Assembly: GCA_024277175.1 (NCBI GenBank)
Contig: JAJRVT010000428.1
Span: forward strand, 1-39,108
Length of the DNA stretch: 39,108 bases
Direction of reading: 5' to 3'
Source of the DNA: Chloroflexota bacterium
GTDB lineage: Bacteria; Chloroflexota; Anaerolineae; Caldilineales; Caldilineaceae
This document shows positions 1-8,673 of this stretch, piece by piece. Below the pieces are notes generated by a model. The model made no database searches. It was not told where the DNA came from and saw only the letters and a list, made by a program, of their open reading frames with translations. Position 1 is the first letter of the stretch; every line of letters begins with the position of its first letter. A program made the translations under genes and the position numbers.

Positions 1-1
1 C

Positions 2-712
2 GATTTTTACACCGGGCGTTTTCCCGGCGGCTTCGCCGGCGGCCTCCCCTTCCAGGAGAACCCGCGCACCGGCGACGCCCGCATGTCCGGGACCCTGGCC
101 TCCCTGGCTGGGCTGGAGCAGGCGTTGCGGGATGATGATGCGGCCGAGATCGATCTGGCTATCCGCCGCATTCTGCTGCTTCATGCCATCATCCTCAGCA
201 TCGGCGGCATTCCCCTCCTCTACTTGGGCGATGAGGTGGGTGCACTCAACGATTACGGGTACAGTCTCGATCCGGCCAAAGCGGATGACAGTCGCTGGGT
301 CCACCGGCCGCGTCTGGACTGGGCCAAGGTGGAGAAACGGCGCGATCCGACGACGGTGGAGGGGCGCATCTACGCGGGGCTGCAACGTCTGATCCAGGTG
401 CGCAAGGCCACGCCCGCGTTTGGCGGCATGGAGATGCAGGTGATCGAAACCAGGAGCGAGCATGTCTTTGGCTTCGCCCGCGCCCGCGCCGTCGCCGGGC
501 GGGAGGAGCGGGTGATCGTCCTGGCCAATGTCAGCGAGCACGATCTGCACGTGGACGCTAACGCGCTGCGGCTCTACGGGCTGAGTTATCGTTTTCGGGA
601 GTTGATCGACGGGCGGGAGATGGAGGTGGGCGAGGGGCCTCTTCTGCTGGAGCCTTATCAGGTGCTGTGGTTGCGGGCTATCCCGGCGGTCGAGTCGGGA
701 GTCTCTCGATGA
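2..712 (+). CDS. Amylosucrase (GH13), C-terminal part
   Basis: The window opens inside this gene; 236 codons remain before the TGA at 710-712. Amylosucrase transfers glucose from sucrose to an alpha-1,4-glucan and releases fructose. The first visible residues, [20 protein letters not shown] followed by [19 protein letters not shown], match the amylosucrase subfamily's sugar-binding loops. Further on, [18 protein letters not shown] and [13 protein letters not shown] are the conserved end of the catalytic barrel. The last ~90 residues form the beta-sandwich domain, ending in a typical [12 protein letters not shown] strand. The catalytic nucleophile and acid/base lie upstream, outside the window, so activity cannot be judged. 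A related GH13 sucrose hydrolase is possible; the subfamily match is strong. Confidence 0.88.
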   Translation, partial: DFYTGRFPGGFAGGLPFQENPRTGDARMSGTLASLAGLEQALRDDDAAEIDLAIRRILLLHAIILSIGGIPLLYLGDEVGALNDYGYSLDPAKADDSRWVHRPRLDWAKVEKRRDPTTVEGRIYAGLQRLIQVRKATPAFGGMEMQVIETRSEHVFGFARARAVAGREERVIVLANVSEHDLHVDANALRLYGLSYRFRELIDGREMEVGEGPLLLEPYQVLWLRAIPAVESGVSR

Positions 713-723
713 CTTCCGTCCAC

Positions 724-753
724 TTGCGCCTAAAGGCTAAATCGTTGTACTAT
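724..753 (+). promoter_or_regulatory. Possible sigma70 promoter for the acyl-CoA synthetase gene
   Basis: TTGCGC at 724-729 and TACTAT at 748-753 are 18 bp apart. They lie about 100 bp upstream of the start codon in the 145-bp gap after the amylosucrase gene. The -35 hexamer is the same as the one proposed for nrdR. No terminator hairpin is obvious between the two genes, so read-through is also possible. Confidence 0.4.
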
Positions 754-857
754 GTCCCTCATCAAGGCCCGTCAATTCGACTCCCTGTTCCTCCGGAATT
801 TCCCATCACCAAACCCAGCCGGCGACCGCCGCGCTGGCCTGAAAGGAGACCCACACC

Positions 858-2411
858 ATGTTGAACCTGGCAGTGCTTCTGGAAGAAGGCGCCCGCGATT
901 GGCCCGACCGGGTGGCCGTTATTTTCAACGAGACCAAGCTGACCTACGCCCAGGTCAACGGCGCAGCCAACCAGGTCGCCAACGGCCTGACCGCCCGCGG
1001 GATCGGCAAGGGCGACAAAGTTGCGCTGAGCTGCCCCAACCTGCCTTACTTCCCCATCGTCTACTATGGTATTCTCAAAACCGGCGCTACAGTCGTGCCC
1101 CTCAATGTGTTGCTCAAGGGCCGTGAGATCGCCTACCATCTGGATGATTCGGACGCCAAGGCGTTCTTCTGCTTCCAGGGGACGCCGGATCTGCCCATGG
1201 GTCAGTTTGGCTATGACGGCTTTCAGAAGGCGGAGCGGTGCGAGCACTTCTTCATGATCACCGCCGACCCGGCCGCGCCTTCGCCCATCGAAGGGACCAT
1301 GACCATGGGCCAGATGATGCACGGCCAGTCGCCTGCGTTCACCCGGGCCGTGACCAGTTCTAACGATACGGCGGTGATCCTCTACACCAGCGGCACCACT
1401 GGCCAGCCCAAGGGCGCTGAGTTGACCCATTCCAACATGGTCATGAATGCGCGGGTCTGCGCGGACAATCTTTTTCCCACCATTGACCATCCGGTGCATC
1501 TGATTACATTGCCCCTCTTCCATTCCTTCGGCCAGACGGTGCAGATGAACACCGGCTTCTATCAGGGGGCGAGTATTTCCCTGCTGCCCCGCTTCGACCC
1601 GGACGCGGCCCTGGCCATCATGGAGCGGGACAACGTCTCCTCTTTCGCCGGCGTGCCCACCATGTACTGGGCCATTCTTCACTACCCCCACGCAGACAAG
1701 TATGATCTGGAGAAGATCGCCCGCAACATGCAGATCGCCGTCTCCGGAGGATCGGCTATGCCGGTGGAGGTCATGCGCGCCTTTGGCGAACGCTTCACGG
1801 TCAAGATCCTAGAAGGCTACGGCCTCTCTGAGACCAGCCCGGTGGCCAGTTTCAACCGCATCGACAAACCGGCCAAGCCGGGATCCGTGGGACTGCCCAT
1901 CTGGGGAATCAATATTCGGATCGTGGATGAGGATGACAACGACGTTCCCCAGGGCGAACTGGGTGAGATCGTCATCAAGGGCCACAATGTGATGAAGGGA
2001 TACTATAAACGGCCCGAAGCCACCGCCGAGGTCATGCGTACGGGGTGGTTCCACAGCGGCGACATCGGTTACATCGACGAGGACGGCTACGTCTATATCG
2101 CCGATCGGGTCAAGGACATGATCATCCGCGGCGGCTTCAACGTCTACCCGCGCGAGATCGAAGAAGTGCTGATCACCCACCCGGCCGTCAGCCTGGCCGC
2201 GGTCATCGGCGTGCTCCATGATAGCCATGGCGAGGAGGTCAAGGCCTTTGTCATTCTCAAGCCGGGCGCCGAGGCCACCCCGGAGGAATTGGTCGCCTGG
2301 AGCAAAGAAAACATGGCCGCCTACAAGTATCCGCGCATCATCGAAATCCGCGAGGAGTTGCCCATGACCGCGACGGGGAAGATTTTGAAGCGGGAGTTGA
2401 GGGAAGATTAA
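858..2411 (+). CDS. Long-chain fatty acid-CoA ligase (AMP-forming)
   Basis: A 517-residue member of the ANL adenylating superfamily. It activates a carboxylic acid with ATP to an acyl-AMP and then forms the CoA thioester. Visible motifs are the P-loop YTSGTTGQPKG (176-186), the adenylate-binding GYGLSETSP (320-328), GWFHSGD (396-402), the hinge DRVKDMIIRGGFNVYPREIE (416-435) and TATGKILKREL (505-515), where Lys508 is the catalytic lysine. Length and motifs fit the bacterial LcfB/FadD group, but substrate chain length cannot be read from sequence. The start has a good SD (GAAAGGAG at 841-848). The TAA stop falls inside an AT-rich repeat that continues into a perfect hairpin. The gene converges on nrdJ and is not clearly linked to any neighbour. 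Confidence 0.88.
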   Translation: MLNLAVLLEEGARDWPDRVAVIFNETKLTYAQVNGAANQVANGLTARGIGKGDKVALSCPNLPYFPIVYYGILKTGATVVPLNVLLKGREIAYHLDDSDAKAFFCFQGTPDLPMGQFGYDGFQKAERCEHFFMITADPAAPSPIEGTMTMGQMMHGQSPAFTRAVTSSNDTAVILYTSGTTGQPKGAELTHSNMVMNARVCADNLFPTIDHPVHLITLPLFHSFGQTVQMNTGFYQGASISLLPRFDPDAALAIMERDNVSSFAGVPTMYWAILHYPHADKYDLEKIARNMQIAVSGGSAMPVEVMRAFGERFTVKILEGYGLSETSPVASFNRIDKPAKPGSVGLPIWGINIRIVDEDDNDVPQGELGEIVIKGHNVMKGYYKRPEATAEVMRTGWFHSGDIGYIDEDGYVYIADRVKDMIIRGGFNVYPREIEEVLITHPAVSLAAVIGVLHDSHGEEVKAFVILKPGAEATPEELVAWSKENMAAYKYPRIIEIREELPMTATGKILKRELRED

Positions 2412-2424
2412 AGATTGAAAATTA

Positions 2425-2465
2425 AAGATTGAAGATTGGACTGATTCAGTCCAATCTTCAATCTT
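2425..2465. terminator. Bidirectional hairpin between convergent genes
   Basis: A perfect 20-bp inverted repeat (arms 2425-2444 and 2446-2465, one central base) lies between the acyl-CoA ligase stop and the nrdJ stop. It can fold equally on either strand and probably terminates both transcripts, although there is no clean U-run. It belongs to the AAGATTGAAAATT repeat family described in the findings: the 20 bases at 2411-2430 recur exactly at the murF 3' end (19745-19764, other strand). Confidence 0.6.
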
Positions 2466-2475
2466 CAATTTCAGG

Positions 2476-4827
2476 CTAGATAATATCGCAATGCCCGCCC
2501 AAACAAGCCAACTCCTGGGCCGCGGTGGTGTAGTCTTCCTGCTCGTAGCGCCAGAGCTTGGAGAAGTCGATGTTGGGGAAGGTGGCGGCGCGTTTGAGAT
2601 ACTCTTCCTCGCCAATCTCCTCGTAGGGCATCTGATCGTACTGGGCGTCGAAGGCCGGTAGGAAGGTCATGCCGCCGATCTTATCCTGATTCTCCCACAC
2701 CCAACGAATGATATCCAGCACCTCATCGGGTTGATAGGTGATGGTGACGCTGGGGTTGTGTTCGGTCCAGTGGGTCTTGACCTGGAGCCAGTATTCGCAC
2801 TGCTCCAGCGCGCTGCGGTCGTTGCGGGTAATCGCACCTTCGGGCGCCTTGACCGGGAAGTGGGCCACCCAGGTGTTGGCGCTGTCCGCCGTCTGACCGT
2901 TTTCCGGATCCATGGGCGCGCCGGCGTCGCGCAGCACCTTGTAGACCGGCGTGTGGACGCCCACGCGCACGTTGCGCACATAGTAGGGCGCCCAGCGGGG
3001 ATGCACGCCCGGCGAGCAGTTCAGCAACTGGGATGAGTTGCCTGAGGGCTTCACTGTGGTCACCGCGGCCGAGCGGTTGATGCCGATCATGTCAGCATAG
3101 CGCTGATTGGTCGCCACTGCGTGTTCTCGTAATCGGATCTGGACCTCCGGGTCTCGGGCCAGTTTGCTGTCCATCTGGCCGTTGATGTCCACGCCCAGCA
3201 GCCGCTCCTCTTCACAGTTTTGTTGCCATTGGGGGCGCAGGCCGGGGAAATGGGTGGCTGCGGATTGGATGGTGCCGATAATGGTGGCCAGTTCCACCTT
3301 TTCTTTCAGATCCTCGAATGTATCGTCCGGGCGGGCCACGGTGATGCTCAGGTTGCAGAATTGGTAGGGGCGAAGCACGATCTCACCGCACGGATTCGTG
3401 CCGAAGTCGCCTGGCTTGCGCCGTTCAGGGATGGTGTTGTTTGCCGCGCGGCGGCTGAAGATGCCCGGCTCGCCTGACCCGGATTCCACCATCTCCAGCA
3501 GATAGCGGGCGATCTCGGTCTGACTCAGGTCCCGGTCCGGCCATACAATCGAATTATTGGCGTTCCAGCGCTGTTCGTTGCCGATGATGTTCTTGGCGTT
3601 CTTGCACTGACGCATCTCGTCATCGTCAAAATCGAAGAGCGAGATCATAGCCGTGCGCCGCACCCCGCCGGAGACGGCTGCGCCGCCCACCGCGCACATG
3701 ATGTCATGGGCGTCCAACGGGCGCAGGAAACCGCCTTGGCGCGCCAGCACCCGATCACGCACAAAGTTCAACATCTGGCGCAGGGGCTCCGGCCCGGACG
3801 CGCGGCCGCCTTTGGTGATCAACGGCGCGCCGGCCGGGCGCACCAGCGAATAGTCAAACTCGATGTCGCGGCCGTCGAACCACGTCTCCAGCCCCAGGCG
3901 CACGGCTTCCGCCCACCCCTCTGCCGAATCCGGGACCTGGAAGTGGAGGGGCGGCTCGCCGGACTGGCGCAGCACCCGGGGGAGTTTCTCCACATATTTG
4001 CGCTCCACCGAATAGCCCACGCCGCATCCGCTCATGGAAATGATCAGCGCCTCCACGAATGCGTCCAGGCTGTCAGCCGGCATGTACGAACAGTTATAGA
4101 TGGTGACGTTGCTGCGCTGGGCCGCAGGGCCGGCCATGGCCAGCAGGCGCATGGAAGGCATGGCCTTCATGTTAAGGATGGCGTCATGCAGGCGGACATA
4201 GTCCTCTGCCGGCAGCCTGTCATGAGAAAGCTCGCGTAAAAAGGCCACGGCCCGGTCCACCGTCTCGATCCAGGTCTCCCGGCGCATGTGATCGTAGTTG
4301 AAGCGCGCATATTTATCGTAGTATTGGAATTTTTGGAGCTGGGTCGGGAAGTAAGCGTCCGATGCCGCGAAAGCATCGCGCACGTTCTGAGGGATGGGAC
4401 GCTCGGCCCGCAGCTTGGCCCGCTCGGCCCGGTAGAGGATGTAATGCTTGGCCGCCTCGTACTCGCCGGCCGCCAGCAACACCATTTCCACAATATCCTG
4501 CACCTGCTCCACGCTGGGCACGATATATTTGGCTGCGACAATGTTGACCGCGCGCTGGGTTAGCTCATCCAGGGGCGTATCCGGCTCTTTGGGCAGGCTG
4601 TTAAAGCAACGCAACAACGCCGTTTCGATGCGTGTAGGGTCGAATGGAACCTGCCGCCCATCGCGCTTGACGATCAGGTCTGGCACTTTGATATTGGCGT
4701 TGACATGGTGGCCATTGCTGTGTTTTCCATTGTCTCCATTCCCGTTGTCCCCATTCCCATTGATGAGGGTGACGAATGATGTGGATGATGCCCCAGTTGA
4801 TGTGGGGGAGGATGGCGTGCCGCTCAT
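2476..4827 (-). CDS. nrdJ: Ribonucleoside-triphosphate reductase, adenosylcobalamin-dependent (class II)
   Basis: Reduces ribonucleotides to deoxyribonucleotides using a thiyl radical generated from coenzyme B12, without an oxygen-dependent cofactor. The 783-residue protein follows the monomeric Lactobacillus leichmannii type. An ATP-cone spans about 50-138, the first redox cysteine is in YNCSY (Cys246), and the radical site is NPCGE (Cys480, Glu482). The second redox cysteine is 11 residues on (Cys491, in QFCNL). A C-terminal CxxxxC pair (Cys775, Cys780) fits thioredoxin-dependent re-reduction. These spacings reproduce Cys408/Glu410/Cys419 and Cys731/Cys736 of the Lactobacillus enzyme. Residues 20-45 form an Asn/Gly/His-rich low-complexity leader. 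SD AAAGGA precedes the ATG. It lies 118 bp downstream of nrdR, probably in the same transcript. Confidence 0.93.
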   Translation of the reverse strand: MSGTPSSPTSTGASSTSFVTLINGNGDNGNGDNGKHSNGHHVNANIKVPDLIVKRDGRQVPFDPTRIETALLRCFNSLPKEPDTPLDELTQRAVNIVAAKYIVPSVEQVQDIVEMVLLAAGEYEAAKHYILYRAERAKLRAERPIPQNVRDAFAASDAYFPTQLQKFQYYDKYARFNYDHMRRETWIETVDRAVAFLRELSHDRLPAEDYVRLHDAILNMKAMPSMRLLAMAGPAAQRSNVTIYNCSYMPADSLDAFVEALIISMSGCGVGYSVERKYVEKLPRVLRQSGEPPLHFQVPDSAEGWAEAVRLGLETWFDGRDIEFDYSLVRPAGAPLITKGGRASGPEPLRQMLNFVRDRVLARQGGFLRPLDAHDIMCAVGGAAVSGGVRRTAMISLFDFDDDEMRQCKNAKNIIGNEQRWNANNSIVWPDRDLSQTEIARYLLEMVESGSGEPGIFSRRAANNTIPERRKPGDFGTNPCGEIVLRPYQFCNLSITVARPDDTFEDLKEKVELATIIGTIQSAATHFPGLRPQWQQNCEEERLLGVDINGQMDSKLARDPEVQIRLREHAVATNQRYADMIGINRSAAVTTVKPSGNSSQLLNCSPGVHPRWAPYYVRNVRVGVHTPVYKVLRDAGAPMDPENGQTADSANTWVAHFPVKAPEGAITRNDRSALEQCEYWLQVKTHWTEHNPSVTITYQPDEVLDIIRWVWENQDKIGGMTFLPAFDAQYDQMPYEEIGEEEYLKRAATFPNIDFSKLWRYEQEDYTTAAQELACLGGHCDII

Positions 4828-4894
4828 GATGATTCCTTTCTATGGCGGTAATCTGGCGTTGACCGGCGATTTGACGCGCCGGCGCGAACTGACA

Positions 4895-4920
4895 GCGAGC
4901 GGGCGGCGTTGTCCGCTCGC
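4895..4920 (-). other. Hairpin in the nrdR-nrdJ gap
   Basis: GCGAGCGG (4895-4902) and CCGCTCGC (4913-4920) form a perfect 8-bp stem with a 10-nt loop. No U-run follows on the minus strand, so it looks more like an RNA-processing or mRNA-stability structure than a terminator. The rest of the 118-bp gap shows no clear second promoter. Confidence 0.35.
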
Positions 4921-4945
4921 GCATTAGGTATGCAAATGAGTGGGA

Positions 4946-5422
4946 TCAGGCGTCAGCGGTGGGCTGTTGCGCTGCTGCTGTACGCTTCATCAACCGATCT
5001 ATCTCGCTATTCACCTCGGTGAGGTCGCTCATCTCCAGATAGACACTGGCGAAACGGATGTAAGCCACCTGATCGATATCCGCCAGGCGGTCGAGGACCA
5101 GGGTGCCGATGGTCTTGCTGGGCACTTCAGCCCGCCCCATGCTTTGGATTTCATCTACGATCTGAGCGACCATCTGATCCAGGGTGTCCGAACTGATGGG
5201 GCGTTTGACCGCGGCGATCTGGATACCGGCCAGGAGCTTTTGGCGGTCGAAAGGTTCGCGGCGACCGTCGCTTTTCACCACCAGCGTGCTGGCGGCGATG
5301 TGCTCATAGGTGGTGAAACGTTCACCACAATTTTCACACCGTCGCCGGCGGCGGATAGCGTCGCCAGCGACCCGCGTGTCGATAACTTTGTGGCGCGGAT
5401 GGTTACAATAAGGACATTTCAT
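4946..5422 (-). CDS. nrdR: Transcriptional repressor NrdR
   Basis: A 158-residue nucleotide-sensing repressor of ribonucleotide reductase genes. The N-terminal zinc ribbon has two CxxC pairs (Cys3/Cys6 and Cys29/Cys32) around an arginine stretch that contacts DNA. An ATP-cone (about 47-137) senses ATP/dATP and sets the oligomeric state. Length and domain order are standard. It is read before nrdJ, its probable target, and the DNA upstream holds a promoter followed by two NrdR-box-like sequences, so the pair is likely autoregulated. The ATG at 5420-5422 begins the canonical MKCPYC; the SD (AAAGGG) is somewhat distant. Confidence 0.95.
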   Translation of the reverse strand: MKCPYCNHPRHKVIDTRVAGDAIRRRRRCENCGERFTTYEHIAASTLVVKSDGRREPFDRQKLLAGIQIAAVKRPISSDTLDQMVAQIVDEIQSMGRAEVPSKTIGTLVLDRLADIDQVAYIRFASVYLEMSDLTEVNSEIDRLMKRTAAAQQPTADA

Positions 5423-5445
5423 GCCGCAGAACCCTTTGACGCGAC

Positions 5446-5492
5446 CTACTGTATATTGTGGTCGCGCCGAATAAAATAACTAGATGTTGTTA
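5446..5492 (-). promoter_or_regulatory. Pair of NrdR boxes
   Basis: Compared by eye with the consensus ACACTATATATAGTGT, 5446-5461 (minus strand CCACAATATACAGTAG) matches 12 of 16 positions. The near-palindrome at 5477-5492 matches 10 of 16. They are separated by exactly 15 bp, the spacing known for paired NrdR boxes. Both lie just downstream of the predicted transcription start, a position suited to repression. Confidence 0.65.
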
Positions 5493-5503
5493 TATGGGGT
5501 GCG

Positions 5504-5532
5504 AGTATAGCACAGATCAAAGACTCGCGCAA
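5504..5532 (-). promoter_or_regulatory. Promoter of nrdR-nrdJ
   Basis: On the minus strand TTGCGC (5527-5532) and TATACT (5504-5509) are separated by 17 bp. Initiation would fall near 5497, giving a leader of about 75 nt that contains both NrdR boxes. Confidence 0.5.
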
Positions 5533-5648
5533 ACGCGGCTGATTGCGCTTTCCAGAGAGAAACGAGCGAGGATGGCGGTGAGACGAAAACTTTAAGGTGG
5601 GAATTTCATATAGGTCGATTCCCGCGTGATGGCGTCATAAACCCAGCG

Positions 5649-5757
5649 AAAGGAAAAAAGCGGTGGCGCGGCGCAGGGCTGAGGAGGCGCAGGGAATCGG
5701 GCCGGGCGAGCATCGCCCGACGCCCATCCCTGTGCGCCTCCTTCACCCCCTCAGCGC
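5649..5757 (-). terminator. Large hairpin and U-run after ftsZ
   Basis: Immediately downstream of the ftsZ stop lies a long nested inverted repeat. The outer arms are GAGGAGGCGCAGGGA (5681-5695) and its near-complement at 5727-5743, with a 2-nt bulge. The inner stem is CGGGCGA/TCGCCCG (5703-5709/5713-5719) with a 3-nt loop. Read on the minus strand, a T6 run follows near 5655-5660. It probably ends the dcw transcript. The remainder of the 5533-5648 gap shows no gene. Confidence 0.55.
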
Positions 5758-5768
5758 GGCAATCATGG

Positions 5769-6902
5769 TTAGCGCCCGTTTCGCCGCGAGCGACGCAGGA
5801 AGGCGGGCACATCCAGGTCGTTGCGGTTGAACTGGCGTACGCTATAGTCCTCTTCCACCAGCGCCCGCTCGCGCGGCTCAGCGACCGGCGTCTGCTCATA
5901 GCTGCGTTCTGCAAACTCGAGCACATCCTCTTCCTCCTTGGGCGCATCGAAGCCGGTGGCGATGACTGTCAAATGCACTTCTTCCGTCATATCCGGATCG
6001 ATGACCGCACCAAAGATAATGTTCGCCTCCGGGTGGGTGTTGGCGCGTACGATCTCCGCGGCTTCGTTCACCTCGTGCAGGCTCAGGTCTTCGCCGCCCT
6101 TGATGTTAAACAGAATCGAGCGAGCGCCTTCGATGGAGACGTCGAGCAGGGCGCTGTGGATGGCCTGCTCCGCAGCTTCCGTGGCCCGGTTCTCGCCGCT
6201 TCCCCGGCCGATGGCCATGAGCGCGGCCCCGCCTTCCACCATCACCGAGCGCACATCAGCGAAGTCCAGATTGATCATGCCAGGAATGGTGATGAGTTCA
6301 CTGATGCCCTGAATGCCTTGGCGTAGTACATCATCGGCCAGCCGGAAGGCGTCCTTGATGCCGACCTTGCGGTCCACGATCTGCAACAGACGGTCGTTGG
6401 GGATGGCGATGAGCGTGTCCACATTGGCGGCCAGTTCGGCCAGGGCGCTTTCCGCAACCCGGCGGCGCTGGCTGCCTTCAAAGCTGAACGGCTTGGTCAC
6501 CACGCCGATGGTCAACGCACCCGTCTCCCGGGCCGCTGCGGCCACGACCGGGGCCGCGCCTGAGCCGGTGCCCCCGCCCATGCCCGCGGTCACGAAAACC
6601 ATATCGGCCTCGCCGACCACGTCTTTGATATCTTCGCGACTTTCCTCCGCTGCCCGCTGGCCGACTTCCGGGTCACCGCCCGATCCCAGCCCCTTGGTCA
6701 GCTTTTCGCCGATGCGCAGGCGCTGGGGAGATTCGGAGAGCATGAGGGCTTGCGCGTCCGTGTTGACGGCGATGAACTCCACGCCCTGGAGACGCTCTTC
6801 GATCATGCGGTTGACGGCGTTCTGTCCGCCCCCGCCCACGCCAACGACCTTGATGCGGGCGAAGTTCTCAACATACTGAGGATGACTGCTCTTACGTGTC
6901 AT
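5769..6902 (-). CDS. ftsZ: Cell division protein FtsZ
   Basis: Tubulin-like GTPase that polymerises at mid-cell and organises septal wall synthesis. In the 377-residue protein the nucleotide-binding glycine loop is [12 protein letters not shown] (107-118) and the T7 catalytic loop is NLDFADV (211-217). A variable acidic linker covers about 322-363. The conserved tail DVPAFLRR (364-371), which binds FtsA, is followed by a basic RRNGR end. SD AAAGGAG precedes the ATG by 12 nt. It is the last gene of the cluster; no sepF, ylm or divIVA homologue follows, and nrdR comes next after a terminator-like hairpin. The 271-bp gap to ftsA may allow separate expression. Confidence 0.97.
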   Translation of the reverse strand: MTRKSSHPQYVENFARIKVVGVGGGGQNAVNRMIEERLQGVEFIAVNTDAQALMLSESPQRLRIGEKLTKGLGSGGDPEVGQRAAEESREDIKDVVGEADMVFVTAGMGGGTGSGAAPVVAAAARETGALTIGVVTKPFSFEGSQRRRVAESALAELAANVDTLIAIPNDRLLQIVDRKVGIKDAFRLADDVLRQGIQGISELITIPGMINLDFADVRSVMVEGGAALMAIGRGSGENRATEAAEQAIHSALLDVSIEGARSILFNIKGGEDLSLHEVNEAAEIVRANTHPEANIIFGAVIDPDMTEEVHLTVIATGFDAPKEEEDVLEFAERSYEQTPVAEPRERALVEEDYSVRQFNRNDLDVPAFLRRSRRNGR

Positions 6903-6934
6903 ACTGATGGCTCCTTTGCACTAGGGGGTGCTGA

Positions 6935-7165
6935 TAAAGTTGGAACAATAGTGAGTTGTTGAACACTGGATTGTTGAAACTGTATGTCCTGGTAACTAAT
7001 GAACAAAGGTTGGTGATTTGGCTTTCTCCCTTCTTTTCTACGGCGGCTGTTCAATTGGGTCTTGCCTGAATGTGGATTTGGGCTGATGAAGGGCGGATAT
7101 GTACAGATTTTTCTTGAAAAATCCGTGAATATCCGGTCCATTCGGTAAAATCCGCGTTCCAATCA
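6935..7165 (-). repeat. Repeat-filled ftsA-ftsZ gap
   Basis: Two elements are visible. Near 6945-6985 the units GAGTTGTTGAACACTG and GGATTGTTGAAACTG form an imperfect tandem repeat. At 7095-7134 imperfect 19-nt arms (starting GGATAT, ending ATATCC) fold around a 2-nt centre. The element ends in AATCCGCGTTC (7149-7159), also found after the murB and (one base different) rsmH stops. No gene is present, and no convincing promoter for ftsZ was found. Confidence 0.6.
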
Positions 7166-7173
7166 TGTTCGCC

Positions 7174-8433
7174 TCACCCAGGCAACAGGTTGCGCAGCCA
7201 ACCCACAGCCTGGTTGAGCCACGCTGCCTCTTCGCCGCCTGCTTCAGCTTCAAAACCGCGCTGGACGGCTCGAGCATCTTCGTGTAGACCCCACAGCAGC
7301 AGGCCTACGGTGGTGGCGTAGCCGGGCGACTGGAAGGCCCGGCTCAGCCCGCTGATGGGCAGGTCGCTCCGCGGGGCGCCAACCCGCACCGGCATGTTGA
7401 AGACTCGCCGCCCTAATTCGGTGAACCCGGGCAATTGGCTGGCGCCGCCCGTGAGCACGATACCGGCCGGCAGCCGCTCCAGATAGCCACTCTTCCGCAG
7501 TTGCTCCTGGATCAGTTCCAGCATCTCCATGGCCCTGGCCTCCAGCACCTGGCAGATAAAGCGACGGCTGAAACTGCGCTCCGCCTTCTCGCCGAAGACG
7601 GTGGCCCACACCTTTTCGTCTTCGGCCACCCGCTCCGGGATTACGTTGCCATAGCGCAGCTTGAGTTCCTCGGCGGTCTTGAACGGCGCGTGCAGCCCCA
7701 CAGCCACGTCGTTGGTCAGGTGATTGCCGCCTACGTCCAGCACTTCCGTGTGGCAGAGGCCGTTATCGGCGAAGACGGCGATGTCCGTAGTGCCCCCGCC
7801 TATGTCCACCACGGCCACGCCCATGCGCCGTTCTTCCGGGCGCAGCACGGCTTCATTGGACGCCAGCGGTTCCAACACCAGTTCATCGATGTCGATGCCG
7901 TGGGTGACGATGCACTGAACCAGGTTGTTGATGGCGGTGCTGCTGCCGGTGACGATGTGCGCGTCCACCTCCAGCCTGTAACCGGCCATGCCCAGGGGAT
8001 TCTGCACTTCGCTCTGGTCGTCCACGGTCCAGTGGCGGGCGATGGTGTGGATCACCTCCTGGGTTTCGGGCAGGGCCACGGCGCGGGCCGCCTCCAGCGC
8101 CCGCTGCATGTCGGCATTGGTGACGCCGTCGCGCTGGTCGATGGGGCTGACCCCTTGGCTGTTGAGGGTCGCCACATGGCTGCCGGCCATGCCCACATAG
8201 GCGCTGAGGATCTGCTGGCCGGCCTTGGCTTCACACTTCTCTATGGCCTCGTGGACGGCGGCGGTCACAGCAGGCACGTCCACCACCACACCCCGCCGGA
8301 TGCCCTGGCTGGCGGTCTGGCCCTCGCCCAACACATCCAGGGTCAGGTTGCCCAAACTGTCATGAACCACCGCCGCGGTCAGGGCGCAGATCTTGGTCGT
8401 GCCGATATCGATAGCGGAAATGAACTCTTGCAC
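7174..8433 (-). CDS. ftsA: Cell division protein FtsA
   Basis: Actin-fold ATPase that anchors FtsZ filaments to the membrane and recruits later division proteins. The 419-residue protein opens with the phosphate-1 motif [12 protein letters not shown] (Asp9) and has [14 protein letters not shown] as the phosphate-2 motif. The C-terminus, [14 protein letters not shown], is a typical amphipathic membrane-targeting helix. The start is GTG (8431-8433), with SD GAGGGA about 5 nt upstream; no better ATG exists. It sits between ftsQ and ftsZ as in most bacteria, but the gaps on both sides are unusually long and filled with repeats. Confidence 0.95.
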   Translation of the reverse strand: MQEFISAIDIGTTKICALTAAVVHDSLGNLTLDVLGEGQTASQGIRRGVVVDVPAVTAAVHEAIEKCEAKAGQQILSAYVGMAGSHVATLNSQGVSPIDQRDGVTNADMQRALEAARAVALPETQEVIHTIARHWTVDDQSEVQNPLGMAGYRLEVDAHIVTGSSTAINNLVQCIVTHGIDIDELVLEPLASNEAVLRPEERRMGVAVVDIGGGTTDIAVFADNGLCHTEVLDVGGNHLTNDVAVGLHAPFKTAEELKLRYGNVIPERVAEDEKVWATVFGEKAERSFSRRFICQVLEARAMEMLELIQEQLRKSGYLERLPAGIVLTGGASQLPGFTELGRRVFNMPVRVGAPRSDLPISGLSRAFQSPGYATTVGLLLWGLHEDARAVQRGFEAEAGGEEAAWLNQAVGWLRNLLPG

Positions 8434-8449
8434 GCGATTCCCTCGCTCT

Positions 8450-8606
8450 GTAGTGAAACGTAAAACGTGAAACGTGATTGGCGGGCTCGCCGCCTGCCAC
8501 TTGTCCCGCGATTAGGATTGGCGGCTAAATAACTCGATGACCTTCCTGGAAACTCTGAGCTGCCCTGAAGAATAGCCACGGATTATACGGATTTTTCATT
8601 CCCCGT
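8450..8606 (-). repeat. Dispersed repeats in the ftsQ-ftsA gap
   Basis: The 240-bp gap (8434-8673) contains no gene. At 8452-8478 the unit ACGTGAAACGTGA occurs in slightly varied tandem copies, followed by GGCGGGCTCGCCGCC and CCACTTG. A related string precedes rpoB (28921-28975). At 8573-8605 CCACGG and CCGTGG enclose two ACGGATT-type units, related to the repeats near ftsL and ddl. Confidence 0.55.
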
Positions 8607-8673
8607 GGCGCTGTGTGGCAGCATGAATGTCTTCCAGAAAGATGAATTCGATGACTTATTTATTCGCCGGTCC

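Noticed and set aside
762-1691. 309-codon minus-strand frame opposite the acyl-CoA ligase
   Set aside because: Composition (Gly/His/Arg-rich) and lack of motifs indicate a shadow of the plus-strand gene.
4828-5445. Cobalamin riboswitch upstream of nrdJ or nrdR
   Set aside because: No B12-box-like conserved core was seen; the NrdR boxes explain regulation better.
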